From the NCBI GenBank assembly GCA_947497065.1, contig CANMEQ010000008.1, positions 1 through 64,000 of the forward strand: a stretch of DNA of 64,000 bases, in the 5' to 3' direction. Position 1 is the first letter of the stretch; every line of letters starts with the position of its first letter. A program made the position numbers and the translations under genes. This DNA is from an uncultured Paracoccaceae bacterium. GTDB lineage: Bacteria > Pseudomonadota > Alphaproteobacteria > Rhodobacterales > Rhodobacteraceae. Under the pieces are notes generated by a model. That model saw only the letters and a list, made by a program, of their open reading frames with translations, was not told the origin of the DNA and searched no databases. Positions 44,010-53,373 of this stretch are shown here, in pieces.

Positions 44010-44997
44010 GGGCTGTTTCCTTAGTATGGGCCGGATCAATCGGCAGGTAAAATTCGGTAATGCCGCGCGCGCCCTCATGGCGACCGGCCTGAATGATCAC
44101 ATCGATCGAGCGGGTGATGTAGTCGTTCATGTCCTGGTAGGTCATGGGCACATCGGTTTTCAGTGCGGCGATGGCGAGGCGCTGCACTGCCAGCTGAGGT
44201 GTTTCAGCGTGTAGCGTGGTGAGAGAGCCGCCGTGGCCGGTGTTGATGGCCTCGAGGAAGGTCATGGCCTCTTTGCCGCGTACTTCGCCTAGAACGATGC
44301 GGTCCGGCCGCATGCGGAGGGTAGAGGTCAGAAGGACATCCGCGCTGCGCGTGGCTTCGTCCCGGTCAGACATCAGCGTGACGACATTGGGTTGCTTCGG
44401 TCGCAGTTCAGCGGCCTCTTCAATGGTGATGATACGCTCGTCGTCGGGCACGAAGGAGAGGATCTTGCGGGCCGTGACGGTCTTGCCGGTCGAAGTGCCG
44501 CCCGAGACGATCATGTTGAGCTTGTGCGTGACGCAGAACTTGATCGCGGCGTCGATGTCGCCTGTGGCCACGACATCGCGCAACTCGGCATTGCGCTTGT
44601 GTCTTGCACCCTCGTTGCTGCGCTCTTTTCCGAACAGGTAGGACAGTTTGATCTGATCCAATGGCAGGTCGGCGAAGAACCGAAGGGAAATCGCGTAATC
44701 GCCATCAACGGCGGGAGGCTGGATGACTTGCGCCCGGATTGGGCGGTCTCGGTAGGTAATGCTGACCGAGACGATGGGCTTCGCTCGGCTGAGCGTGGTG
44801 TTCGCGGCGGAGGCAATCTGATTTCCCAGGTCCTTGATCTCATTCGCCGAAAGCTGTCGATTGACGTTCCGCATGAAGTGATCCCCCTGAAACTCCGCCC
44901 AAAGCGAACCATCAGGATTGACGCAAAGCTCGATAAGCTTTGGATCACGCGCCTCGGGGATCTTGTCCATTGAGCTTTGCAGATAGCTGGCCGCCAT
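44002..44997 (-). CDS. virB11: T4SS ATPase VirB11
   Basis: A 331-aa hexameric traffic ATPase. Walker A SGGTSTGKTVTARK is near residue 163; the Asp box and EEAAELRPKQPNV follow near 192; Walker B/His-box region VLGEVRGKEAMTFLEAINTGH near 250-270. It powers pilus assembly and substrate transfer with VirB4 and VirD4. The start lies 2 bp from the virB10 stop. Confidence 0.92.
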   Translation of the reverse strand: MAASYLQSSMDKIPEARDPKLIELCVNPDGSLWAEFQGDHFMRNVNRQLSANEIKDLGNQIASAANTTLSRAKPIVSVSITYRDRPIRAQVIQPPAVDGDYAISLRFFADLPLDQIKLSYLFGKERSNEGARHKRNAELRDVVATGDIDAAIKFCVTHKLNMIVSGGTSTGKTVTARKILSFVPDDERIITIEEAAELRPKQPNVVTLMSDRDEATRSADVLLTSTLRMRPDRIVLGEVRGKEAMTFLEAINTGHGGSLTTLHAETPQLAVQRLAIAALKTDVPMTYQDMNDYITRSIDVIIQAGRHEGARGITEFYLPIDPAHTKETAHV

Positions 44998-44999
44998 GA

Positions 45000-46313
45000 T
45001 CAGAAGATCTCCAGATCGCGGTCGACCATCACGGTGACGCGGGCACCCTGATCCACATAGATCACCGGCGAGACGGAGAGATATTCGCCGATCACGCTTT
45101 GCGCGCTGTCTTGCAGGTCTTCGCCAATGCCCTCGAGCACATCTGAGGCGATCTCATCTTCTGTGTTCTGGGCGGCCACGGCGGGCAAGGCTCCGATCAG
45201 GGATATCAGGGCGGCAGAACCGAACCGTGTGCCAAAGCGGCTGTCGACGAAACCTGTTGTGCCGGACCGCCCCAGTTCATCACCACCAAAGGCGCTGATC
45301 TCGACGGTCTGATTGCTTGGTAGGATGACCCGGTCCCAGGCGATCGTCACACGTTGCTGTGCGATATCGAGGCCGGATTGATACCGCCCGATAAGACGCG
45401 CGCCGCGCGGGATCAGGATTCGCGAGCCGTCATAGGCATGGACATCCTCGGACACCATCGCGCGGACTTGACCGGCGAGCGAGCTGTCGATCGCTGTCTC
45501 GAGAACGGCCTGGATCAACGTACCCTGAACAACCGTGTTTGACGGGTTCACGATCAATTGGGCCTGCGTCACCTCAGCGGGTTCTGCGCCATAGCGGACA
45601 AAGTCTGTGTCGCCATCCAGCCTTCGCTGCTGCGCGGCGGTTTCATTGTTGCCGCCTCCGGAGCCGCCAAAGGCGATGATCGGGCTGACGATACGGGCTT
45701 GCAGCTCCTCAAGTTCGGCTTGCCGCCGCCGCTCGAGCTCCTGAAGGCGCAGTTCTTCGGCCGAGGGGCCGGTTGGTGCGGGCGCGCGCGGCGTTTCCAG
45801 GCGTGCAAGCTCAAGATCGTTCTGCAGTCGCTGGATTTGTCGGGCGCGTTCTTCCAACTCTTCGCGCAAAGCGGCTTGCGTTGCTGCCGCCTCGCTTCGC
45901 AGGGCATCGATCTCTGCGCCTAAGGTATTCAGCGCTTCAGTATCGATGGTTGGGGCTTCAGGTGCCGGTGCGTTACGTAGGGCTTCGAGCTCGGATCGCA
46001 TGGCGTCCATTTGCGCGCGCAGCTCTTCTGTTTCGCTGTCTGTTTCCGGCTCCGGCGGTGGGGATGTGTTTATCGGTGCTGGTGTAGGATCAAGCGTGCC
46101 AAAACCCGGTCCCGCCGCTTGGAATTCATCCGGTGAAGCGGTTTGCAGGCTATCGGGTTCAGAGCCGCCAGAGAACAATAGTATGAGCCCGCCAAGGGCG
46201 GCGATTGCCCCGATGCTCAAGGCAATAGCGACAAATGATGGCCGCGATTTTCGGTTTTCTGGTTTGTCTCCAAGCGCTTCGAGGCGCTTCTTAAGCTCAG
46301 CTGCTTCACTCAC
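45000..46313 (-). CDS. virB10: T4SS core-complex protein VirB10
   Basis: A 437-aa protein with a GTG start. One N-terminal membrane helix (about 27-48) is followed by a Pro/Glu-rich periplasmic region and a coiled coil (about 95-215, Glu/Arg/Leu/Gln-rich). The C-terminal TrbI/VirB10 barrel (from about 240: VVQGTLIQAVLETAIDSSLAGQ split by strands) forms the outer-membrane core with VirB9 and VirB7. It overlaps virB9 by 8 bp. Confidence 0.92.
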   Translation of the reverse strand: MSEAAELKKRLEALGDKPENRKSRPSFVAIALSIGAIAALGGLILLFSGGSEPDSLQTASPDEFQAAGPGFGTLDPTPAPINTSPPPEPETDSETEELRAQMDAMRSELEALRNAPAPEAPTIDTEALNTLGAEIDALRSEAAATQAALREELEERARQIQRLQNDLELARLETPRAPAPTGPSAEELRLQELERRRQAELEELQARIVSPIIAFGGSGGGNNETAAQQRRLDGDTDFVRYGAEPAEVTQAQLIVNPSNTVVQGTLIQAVLETAIDSSLAGQVRAMVSEDVHAYDGSRILIPRGARLIGRYQSGLDIAQQRVTIAWDRVILPSNQTVEISAFGGDELGRSGTTGFVDSRFGTRFGSAALISLIGALPAVAAQNTEDEIASDVLEGIGEDLQDSAQSVIGEYLSVSPVIYVDQGARVTVMVDRDLEIF

Positions 46314-47001
46314 TTTGGTTTGCCTCGCTCATCTCTTGGACGCAGATCTCGTCCTCGCCAAGCCGGAGAACCCACCGATCACTGACACCTGAAACGCGGA
46401 TCACGCCGTCTGGCCGCGCTTGCGCGTTCACACTCCGCTCATTCCCACCCGACCATCGAAAGATCGCAGGTAGCGGTGCGTTCGCGGCAAAGCGGAAATA
46501 GGTGAAGGTCCCGTCGTCCCAAATCTCGCGCGGGGTGATCTCGGATCGCGCGCTGACGCCGTATGCGTGGTTTGCAGGTTGGCTTGCGGCCACACGCGAT
46601 TGCGATGGTGCTGCTTCGGGATAGGTAAAACGTATGACGTAGAAGGTTGGCGAACTCGCCTCGGTCACGTTGAAATAATAGCTGCGCCGGTTGGTGTAGA
46701 CGGTGATGTTGGTGTGTGCGCCGGACGTGACGGGTTTGATCGCAAAGGCCTGACCGCCGGGCACGCCGTCGAGAAGGAAGCCTTCAGTGTCGCCAGCGAT
46801 GATCGAGCGGATGGTCTCGCCTTGGCCGAACTCTATGCTGGTCACATGGGTCAGGCTCGTTCGGATGCGATAGACCTGCCCATCCTGATAGGTGGCCAGC
46901 CGGACGCGAGCATCATAGGGGCCTTGGCGCGGCTGCGTTTCGGCATTGGCGATGCCAGCAAGCGGAACGAGGAAAACAAGGATAAGGAACAGGCGGCGCA
47001 T
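46306..47001 (-). CDS. virB9: T4SS core-complex protein VirB9
   Basis: A 231-aa periplasmic/outer-membrane protein with signal peptide (LFLILVFLVPLAGIANA). The beta-rich VirB9/CagX fold has the conserved early strand DARVRLATYQDGQVYRI and the late block EITPREIWDDGTFTYFRF. It forms the outer ring with VirB10 and a VirB7-type lipoprotein. Confidence 0.92.
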   Translation of the reverse strand: MRRLFLILVFLVPLAGIANAETQPRQGPYDARVRLATYQDGQVYRIRTSLTHVTSIEFGQGETIRSIIAGDTEGFLLDGVPGGQAFAIKPVTSGAHTNITVYTNRRSYYFNVTEASSPTFYVIRFTYPEAAPSQSRVAASQPANHAYGVSARSEITPREIWDDGTFTYFRFAANAPLPAIFRWSGGNERSVNAQARPDGVIRVSGVSDRWVLRLGEDEICVQEMSEANQSE

Positions 47002-47004
47002 TGG

Positions 47005-47655
47005 TTACTCCAGACGATCCGAGCGGATCGCGTATTCGGTGACGGTGAAGCCGAAAGGGTTCTGCCAGACATCGTCGATCGACCGGCTATTCTCGGGCCG
47101 AAACTCAAACATCAGCGTTGCGGTGAAGAGCCCGTTTTGAGTGCCGCGCGGCGAGTTCAAGCGCTTGCGCAGACGCACCTGGGCACGGTTGGCGCTGATA
47201 TGAGTGATCGACAGAACCTCGACATCAAGCCGGGCATCTGCGCCATAGCTGTCCGGCGGATAGGCCTCATGGCCGCTGGTCCAAAGCGCGCGCAGACCAG
47301 CAGCGGCCGCGCCGTCCGACTGGTCCAGGACCCGCCGCACACGCACGTCATTGTCGAGCTGATTATACGTCTCTCGATCAATGACGTAGCGGTAGACCTG
47401 GGCCTCGATGATAGCGGGGCGTTCCGTGAGTGAGACCGCTTCAACCAAGGCATTGGGGAGGGCCATGCCGGTTTCGCTATCAAAGGGCACGATCATGGGC
47501 GGCGGGTCCACGTCAAGCAGGGCCACGAGGGCAGCGCCGAGGCAACCTGCCATGCCAAACGCCATGCCTGTCAGCCCCAATTTCTGCCACATGAGCTCGC
47601 GTCTTCGTGCGCCGTAGACAAGCTCTTCTTCGATAATTTCTGCCTCGCTGTTCAT
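47005..47655 (-). CDS. virB8: T4SS assembly protein VirB8
   Basis: A 216-aa bitopic inner-membrane protein. A short cytoplasmic tail with the YGARRREL stretch precedes the membrane helix (about 28-50). The periplasmic NTF2-like domain includes VYRYVIDRETYN near 95 and NPFGFTVTEYAI at the end. The start is taken at MNSEAEI, 4 bp after virB5; a longer open frame reaches into virB5. Confidence 0.9.
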   Translation of the reverse strand: MNSEAEIIEEELVYGARRRELMWQKLGLTGMAFGMAGCLGAALVALLDVDPPPMIVPFDSETGMALPNALVEAVSLTERPAIIEAQVYRYVIDRETYNQLDNDVRVRRVLDQSDGAAAAGLRALWTSGHEAYPPDSYGADARLDVEVLSITHISANRAQVRLRKRLNSPRGTQNGLFTATLMFEFRPENSRSIDDVWQNPFGFTVTEYAIRSDRLE

Positions 47656-47659
47656 GGGG

Positions 47660-48439
47660 TCATTCCGCGCGTAGGTCGGGCAGAGTGAAATCCATGTAGC
47701 GGCGCTCTTCGGCCAGCGTGGCAGCATCCACCACGCCGGATTGGCCCGCGCCGACGGTCTGGATGGCTTCGAGCTCCCACATGCGCGTCATGGCGATGGC
47801 CAGCTCGGCGGTGACGCGAGTGTTGTGATCGACGGCTTCCTTGAGCGTTTCCATGTCCGGGATTAGCGAAACCAGTTGCTCGACCCGTGCCAGAGATTGC
47901 GCGGCCTCGTCATAGCTGTTCTCTGCAGCCGCCGACATCACCGACCCGGTGCCCGCCTGACTGGCAATGCGTTCCGCGCCCGGATTGCCGCTGCTGGCCA
48001 TTTCGGAGAGGGTATCTTGGTCGAAGCCTGCATCTTCTAGGGCTTGCGTCATGCGGCCTTCCATCAGAGGGGCGGCATTGCCGATGAGGCCGCTGAAGTC
48101 ACCGCTTTGGATTTGACGGATGGTGCCGAGGAGATCGCCGAATTCCTGATCGAGAAGCCCGTCGAGATCACCACCCATGGCCATCTCGATGATGTCTGTC
48201 GCGCCGGTCAGGGCCGCGTAGGTCTCATTGAGCGTGTCGAGTTGCTGCTGCACCAGATCGAGCTGTTCGAGGAGTGTGTCGAGCTGGTCGGTCTGGATCC
48301 CGAAATCCTCCAGCATTTGCTGCAGCTGGCGAATTTCTTGGGCGATGTTGCGTGTGTCGACCGTGGGAACGCCTTGAGCAGTTGCAGGAGACGCAACCAA
48401 CAATGCGCAGGTGGCTACAGTAGAAAGAAAGCGGATCAT
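47660..48439 (-). CDS. virB5: T4SS minor pilus protein VirB5
   Basis: A 259-aa exported protein with signal peptide (FLSTVATCALLVASPATA). The mature part is alpha-helical with long Gln/Leu/Glu-rich coiled coils (about 30-75), as in the VirB5/TrbJ family, which sits at the pilus tip. The start overlaps the preceding gene stop by 4 bp. Confidence 0.8.
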   Translation of the reverse strand: MIRFLSTVATCALLVASPATAQGVPTVDTRNIAQEIRQLQQMLEDFGIQTDQLDTLLEQLDLVQQQLDTLNETYAALTGATDIIEMAMGGDLDGLLDQEFGDLLGTIRQIQSGDFSGLIGNAAPLMEGRMTQALEDAGFDQDTLSEMASSGNPGAERIASQAGTGSVMSAAAENSYDEAAQSLARVEQLVSLIPDMETLKEAVDHNTRVTAELAIAMTRMWELEAIQTVGAGQSGVVDAATLAEERRYMDFTLPDLRAE

Positions 48440-49584
48440 CGGAGGGCCTCCAGATCGAATTGCATGAAGTCTTGTTCGTGGGTCTGCGCGGCTGCCGTGG
48501 CCAGCTCTGCTGCGCTGAGCGGGCGGATATGAGCGGCCTTGAGGCGCGTGCGGATGGCGATCAAGCGGGCAAGTTCCGCCCGCGCATAGGTGTTGAGCGA
48601 CATGGCCGCGTGAATGTCGTCGGTTTCGCCAATGCGGTTTATGATGTCCTGTACGCGCAGCGCGGCTGTTTGCACGGAGACCAAGGAGTAATCGCCGTAG
48701 ACCCCTGCGCCGAAAGAGGTGAGGCTCATGGTGGAGTTGGCGAGCAAAACTGGATCAATGGTGCCAAGCGCGTCGACGCCGCCAACGCGGGCAAGGTAGA
48801 GATTGTAGCGCTCGGGGATCACCTGAACGTAGTGCTGGGTCTCGGCAAAGGGCGGCACGCCGCCGTAGCGCTGCACGTTGCCCGGACCGGCATTGTAGGC
48901 GGCGAGCCCGTGAATGATGTTGCCATCAAACATGGCCAGCATCTGCGCCAGATAGCGGGCGCCGCCGGTGACCTGGATGTAGGGGGTTTCATAATAGACC
49001 GGGTAAATCCCGAGGTCCCGTGCTGTGCCGGGCATGATCTGGGTGAGGCCAAACGCGCCAACAGGTGAGCGCGCGCCGATGGTGAAACGGCTTTCTTGCC
49101 AGATCAGCGCCTGCAACAGACAACGCCACTGCTTGGGCGATAGACCCGCTGCGCGCACGCCAGACATGTGGTGCGTTTCTTGCGCGGCACGAATGATCAG
49201 CTCTTCAATCGATCCCGAGGCATCGCCGAACATCTGGGCTGCACCTGGGTTCGGGTCGACCGAACCATAGAGCGTCTCTGCGGCGCTTTCAGGTGATGAA
49301 CCAGCTTCCAGGCTTGCGACTAGTGCGCCTGAGTTCCCGCTGGCCAACGACGTGGCATCGAGGATATCGTCCAGCGCTTGAAGTTGTTCTTGCTCGAGCT
49401 CTTCAAGCTCTTCCTCTTTGGTCGACCGATCCCGCTGTAGCGCCAGATCTAGTTCGCCTTGCTGCAAGACACGCTCGCGCTGCAGGAACATGCCCGCATC
49501 AAATGTGGGCACGCCTTGGGCATAGGCCAATGGCGTGGCGAACCACATCAAGCCCGCAAGGATATGCAGGCGGTGCTTATTCAC
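48436..49584 (-). CDS. Second lytic transglycosylase of the T4SS operon
   Basis: A 382-aa exported protein (GTG start, signal peptide HILAGLMWFATPLAYA). A Glu-rich coiled coil (about 45-70) precedes the SLT domain (about 150-260): catalytic-Glu segment LIWQESRF, then GLTQIMPGTARDLG and GLAAYNAGPGNVQRYGG. It cuts peptidoglycan to let the channel pass. It sits between the lipoprotein and virB5 genes, where other systems have only small genes. The start is weakly supported; the longer frame overlaps virB4. Confidence 0.8.
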   Translation of the reverse strand: MNKHRLHILAGLMWFATPLAYAQGVPTFDAGMFLQRERVLQQGELDLALQRDRSTKEEELEELEQEQLQALDDILDATSLASGNSGALVASLEAGSSPESAAETLYGSVDPNPGAAQMFGDASGSIEELIIRAAQETHHMSGVRAAGLSPKQWRCLLQALIWQESRFTIGARSPVGAFGLTQIMPGTARDLGIYPVYYETPYIQVTGGARYLAQMLAMFDGNIIHGLAAYNAGPGNVQRYGGVPPFAETQHYVQVIPERYNLYLARVGGVDALGTIDPVLLANSTMSLTSFGAGVYGDYSLVSVQTAALRVQDIINRIGETDDIHAAMSLNTYARAELARLIAIRTRLKAAHIRPLSAAELATAAAQTHEQDFMQFDLEALR

Positions 49585-49735
49585 GGAGACTAACAATCGG
49601 CCCGAGCAGCTCGAAATTGCAGTTGCTGCGGCTGACCTCGGCAAAGGAGTTGAAGCATTCCGCTTCAGACGGCCGATATTCCGCGCAGGCTGTCAGGGTC
49701 AAAAGGGTGAGGGTCAGCACGCAAAGTCTACGCAT
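49577..49735 (-). CDS. Small lipoprotein, VirB7/TrwH-like
   Basis: A 52-aa lipoprotein: hydrophobic signal LCVLTLTLLTLTAC with lipobox Cys17, then an acidic mature part with two Cys. Size, lipobox and place in the operon fit VirB7, which anchors VirB9 in the outer membrane. It overlaps virB4 and the transglycosylase gene by 8 bp each. Confidence 0.7.
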   Translation of the reverse strand: MRRLCVLTLTLLTLTACAEYRPSEAECFNSFAEVSRSNCNFELLGPIVSLRE

Positions 49736-52094
49736 CAATGGGTCTCCAAAATTCCGGGTTCTGGCGGTAATCCGCGCCGACCAGCGCCTCGCCTTTTTCC
49801 ATGCCGCCAAGGATCGTGAGGTAGGGGCCAAGGGCGCTGAGATCGGCATCGATCACGACGGAGCCTTGATCGTCTCGCACCAGCGCCAAACGGGAGTTTC
49901 TGCCTGTGCCGAGCAATACGCTGAGCTCTTTTTCAGTGAGGCCCAGCATGGTGTAGTCGCTGGCCGAAGCGCGGATGTTGGGAAGCAGGAGCTGCGTCGG
50001 AACGGCCTCGATAATCGTTTTGCCAGTTCGAGTTTTCTCAAGCTGGCTTGCGTATTGGGTCATCATCACGACAACCGCGTTCTGTTTGCGCGCCGTGACC
50101 AGCCAGTTGCTGAGCCGGTCTGCGAAATACGGGTTGTCGAGCGCCTTCCAGGCCTCATCGATGATGATTAATGTCGGTTTGCGGTCCTCGATCACGCGCT
50201 CCACCCGCCGAAACAGGTAGGACAGGACAGCCATGCGTTCCTTTTCGCTTTCGCTGTCGAGAATGCCGGTAAGGTCGAAGCCCACGACATCACCATCGAG
50301 CGAAAAGGTATCCTCGGCGCTTTGCCCAAAGATCCAGCCGTAGCGGCCATCTGCGGTCCATTCCTGAATCCGCTCGAACAGATCCCCTTCATCTGCCCCC
50401 GCCACAAAGAGTGAGGCCAGGTCTTGCCAGTTGCGCAGGGCGGCATCGCTCGCCCCGGCGTTCTGGCGCACCACTTCTTGGATGCGATTGATCTGAACAG
50501 GGCTCAGGGGCTTGTCAGCGCGATGCAACAGCGTGGCCAGCCAATCGGAGAGCCAGGCTTGGCCGCGCCCATCGATTTCTGTGCGCAGTGGATTGAGACC
50601 GGTTGTTTCACCCGCCTTGATGGCGCTGTAGCGCCCGCCATTGGCCCGCACAGCCATTTCCATGCCTGCGCGGTAGTCGAAGACAAAGACGCGCGCGTCG
50701 CAGCGACGGGCTTGGGTCATGAGGAAAGCCGACAGCACTGACTTGCCTGAGCCAGGACGGCCGAGGATCAAGGTGTGCCCGCCCGTCGGCTCTTTTTCTG
50801 GCTGACCCGTCTCATGGTAGTTGAACAGGAAGCCCGAGCGTTCAGGTGTCGGGAATAGAGTAATCGGCTTGCCCCATGGCACTCTGTGTCCGGGCTTGCC
50901 CAGTTGACCGCGATGTAGCGCCGCGAGGTCGGCAAAGTTTGTGTTGGTGATGGCGGCCTTGCGGCTGCGAATCTGTCCGTTGCCGGGATGCTGTGCGAAA
51001 TAATGGGTGCGCGCGGCAAAGCTCTCATTCACCAGATTTACGCCTTCACTGGCAGCGATGTTGCGCACCTCGGCGGCGATTGCTTCCAGCTTTTCCTCGG
51101 TCTCGGCAAAAACTGTGACCGTCATGTGATGATCGCCGAAGCTGAGACGCTTGGACTCCAGATCATCCAGCGCGTCGACCAGTTCTTCGGCGAGGGAAAT
51201 CGCGCCATCATCGCTGGCCTTCATCAGGCGCTGTTGGCGCTTGATCCGACTGGCCATGATATTGCTGTTGATCGGCGTGAAAGAATGCGTGACCACCATG
51301 TCGACGGGCAGGTTCAGCTCATCGAACATGGTGCAGCTGGTTTTGGCGGGGTAGGTCTTGATCGCAAAGCTCGTACCAAACCGCTTGCCCGCCGTCCCGT
51401 CGTCCAGCGTAAAGCCTCGCCCCTGAAACGTGACGCGCGTATTGGCCACATCTTCGGCAATGACGCCAAAGCGCGATTTTGCGAAGAGCGGTCGCTCTTG
51501 GCCGATGTTGAGCGCCCCGAGGAACCCGAGTAGCTCGCCGCTTTCGGCCCCAAGAAGGCGCGGGTTCATCTCGGCAAAAGACGACATCAGAAAACCGACG
51601 ACCTCCTCGAGCTTGCGCAGTTGTTTGGCTGTCTGGTCTTTCAGCTGCGCGATGGAGTCTGAACGTTTCAGACGCAGCCGCGCGCCGAGGGGCGGACGTT
51701 TCAGTACCGTGAGCGTGAGAGTCTTGTCCCGCAGACTTGCCCGCGCCATTGCCATTTGCCAACGGCTGTCCAGGGCTTGGGCAAACCCCTCATTGGGCAC
51801 TGGTGGCAAGGCGGTCTTGATCGCTTTTGAAACCTTGTGAACGTAGAAACTGTAATCTGGTCCGATCTGCGCGATGATTGCTGCAAAGAGCGCGCGGATC
51901 TTTTCCAGATGCGCGTCTTCGCTGGTCATGCTGTTGACCCCGTCGAGGCGGATGCACTGGAACAGCGCATTGCCGCGCGTGCGGATCGTCACATCATTCA
52001 CGAGGCTGACATAGGGCAGCATGCTGGCCATCGGGCGCTCTTTGCGCGCCCAGTCGGGCAGCATCGCAAGGTCATCCGAAGGGTCATGGAGCAT
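49728..52094 (-). CDS. virB4: T4SS ATPase VirB4
   Basis: A 788-aa ATPase with the CagE_TrbE_VirB N-terminal domain (about 175-380) and a C-terminal ATPase domain: Walker A LGRPGSGKSVLSAF near 443 and Walker B LIIIDEAWKAL near 638. It is the largest conjugation ATPase and energises pilus assembly. It overlaps virB3 by 11 bp. Confidence 0.93.
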   Translation of the reverse strand: MLHDPSDDLAMLPDWARKERPMASMLPYVSLVNDVTIRTRGNALFQCIRLDGVNSMTSEDAHLEKIRALFAAIIAQIGPDYSFYVHKVSKAIKTALPPVPNEGFAQALDSRWQMAMARASLRDKTLTLTVLKRPPLGARLRLKRSDSIAQLKDQTAKQLRKLEEVVGFLMSSFAEMNPRLLGAESGELLGFLGALNIGQERPLFAKSRFGVIAEDVANTRVTFQGRGFTLDDGTAGKRFGTSFAIKTYPAKTSCTMFDELNLPVDMVVTHSFTPINSNIMASRIKRQQRLMKASDDGAISLAEELVDALDDLESKRLSFGDHHMTVTVFAETEEKLEAIAAEVRNIAASEGVNLVNESFAARTHYFAQHPGNGQIRSRKAAITNTNFADLAALHRGQLGKPGHRVPWGKPITLFPTPERSGFLFNYHETGQPEKEPTGGHTLILGRPGSGKSVLSAFLMTQARRCDARVFVFDYRAGMEMAVRANGGRYSAIKAGETTGLNPLRTEIDGRGQAWLSDWLATLLHRADKPLSPVQINRIQEVVRQNAGASDAALRNWQDLASLFVAGADEGDLFERIQEWTADGRYGWIFGQSAEDTFSLDGDVVGFDLTGILDSESEKERMAVLSYLFRRVERVIEDRKPTLIIIDEAWKALDNPYFADRLSNWLVTARKQNAVVVMMTQYASQLEKTRTGKTIIEAVPTQLLLPNIRASASDYTMLGLTEKELSVLLGTGRNSRLALVRDDQGSVVIDADLSALGPYLTILGGMEKGEALVGADYRQNPEFWRPIDA

Positions 52095-52362
52095 AGCTGT
52101 CCCCCGAATGGATCTTGCGGTTCGGGGTGGGCGGCGTTTCCTGCAATGATGTTACCATCACCTCAAGAAAGGCCGGATCCCAGTCTGCCGCTTTCCACAG
52201 CGCGGGATAGGCCAGCGCGGCGATGATGATCACCGGCCAGCTCTGGACCCAAAGAAACAGCAATACAAACCCGAAGAGCCACACCATGGCATACATGATC
52301 GGCAAGCCGATGAGTTTTGGCGGCCGGATCAGACCGAGGAAGAGACGAGTTTGCGTTGCCAT
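52084..52362 (-). CDS. virB3: T4SS protein VirB3
   Basis: A 92-aa inner-membrane protein. Start TRLFLGLIRPPKLIGLPIMY, followed by two hydrophobic helices (about 17-55), the VirB3 pattern. It assists VirB4 in pilus assembly and overlaps the virB4 start. Confidence 0.88.
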   Translation of the reverse strand: MATQTRLFLGLIRPPKLIGLPIMYAMVWLFGFVLLFLWVQSWPVIIIAALAYPALWKAADWDPAFLEVMVTSLQETPPTPNRKIHSGDSYAP

Positions 52363-52369
52363 GCCGGAT

Positions 52370-52660
52370 TTACGCGCCCCAGATGGCTGTCACGATGGTC
52401 GGCGCAGCTGCGATGCCCGCGATAGCGACCAGCACCCAGAGGGCCTGGCGGAAGTCCAGAATGCCGAAAAGCCAGGAGAGGAACACACCGATCAAGGCCA
52501 AGGTGCCGATGACAATGCCCAAGGGGCCGGTGATCGTGTCGACGATGCCTTGCAACAGGTTTTGGACTGGCGAGAGGTCGATGCTCTGCGCAAGCGCGGG
52601 GTTGGCAAACATTAAGCTGACCAGAGCCAGCGACAGGATCGTGCGGAATTGTATGTGCAT
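52370..52660 (-). CDS. virB2: T4SS pilin VirB2
   Basis: A 96-aa pilin precursor with long signal peptide (cleavage near AQ-SID at 25), two hydrophobic helices with a Gly-rich loop (TGPLGIVIGTLALIGVFLSW region) and a small polar turn. Typical TrbC/VirB2 size. It begins where virB1 stops. Confidence 0.88.
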   Translation of the reverse strand: MHIQFRTILSLALVSLMFANPALAQSIDLSPVQNLLQGIVDTITGPLGIVIGTLALIGVFLSWLFGILDFRQALWVLVAIAGIAAAPTIVTAIWGA

Positions 52661-53373
52661 CAGGAGGCTCCAGTCAGTCGATCACGCACCGCCATGACGC
52701 GGCGCACGTGATTTTGGGTTTCTTGGTAAGGAGGGATGCCGCCATAGCGCGCGACCGCGTCTGGTCCCGCGTTGTAGGCAGCGAGCGCGAGTTCGGGCGT
52801 GCCGAACTGCGCCAACATCATGAGGAGGTAACGAGCCGAGCCATCGAGATTGGCCTGCCAGTCATGCGGATCAACGCCGAGCTGCGCGGCCGTCGCGGGC
52901 ATCAACTGACCGAGGCCGATCGCGCCTGCAGAACTGCGTGCATTCGGGCCATAGGCGCTTTCGATCTCGATATTGGCTTGAAAGAGCGCCTGCCACTCCG
53001 TCACCGAGAGACCGGCGCGGCGCAACGCAGGGTGCCCGCCATAACGATGCGCGGTGCTTTCAAGTGCTGTGAGGATTTGGGGGCGGGGAACTGCGCGGGC
53101 GGGTGCGGGAGGCGATGTCTCAGGCTGAGGCGCTGAGAAAACGATCAGTTCTAGTGGGTTTGCGCCAATCCCGTCGACATATCTTTGGGCGAAACCCGAT
53201 TGGGGGGCTTTGGTCTCTAGCTGGCCATCGGCCCGCATGGAGAGCACGAAGCCTTCAGAATAGGCGGGTGCAGCAAGGAATGCTGCGAGGACGGAAAGTG
53301 GCTTAGCCCGCGTCGTCCAACTTGTGAGAGGCGATCTTTCCTTCGAGCATCGGGATCGAGACGATCGAGACAC
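52660..53373 (-). CDS. virB1: T4SS lytic transglycosylase VirB1 (start uncertain)
   Basis: A protein of about 237 aa with an SLT domain: catalytic-Glu segment ANIEIESAYGPN, then GLGQLMPATAAQLGVDP and LAAYNAGPDAVARYGG. A signal-peptide-like stretch (KPLSVLAAFLAAPAYS) lies near 28-45. No ATG, GTG or TTG stands immediately before it; the nearest is the GTG chosen here, within the upstream gene, giving a basic 25-residue lead. Either this unusual start is used or the start is non-canonical. Confidence 0.75.
   Translation of the reverse strand: MSRSSRSRCSKERSPLTSWTTRAKPLSVLAAFLAAPAYSEGFVLSMRADGQLETKAPQSGFAQRYVDGIGANPLELIVFSAPQPETSPPAPARAVPRPQILTALESTAHRYGGHPALRRAGLSVTEWQALFQANIEIESAYGPNARSSAGAIGLGQLMPATAAQLGVDPHDWQANLDGSARYLLMMLAQFGTPELALAAYNAGPDAVARYGGIPPYQETQNHVRRVMAVRDRLTGAS

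Noticed and set aside
46567-47433. Plus-strand 288-codon open frame opposite virB8/virB9
   Set aside because: GC-rich third-position shadow of two well-supported T4SS genes.
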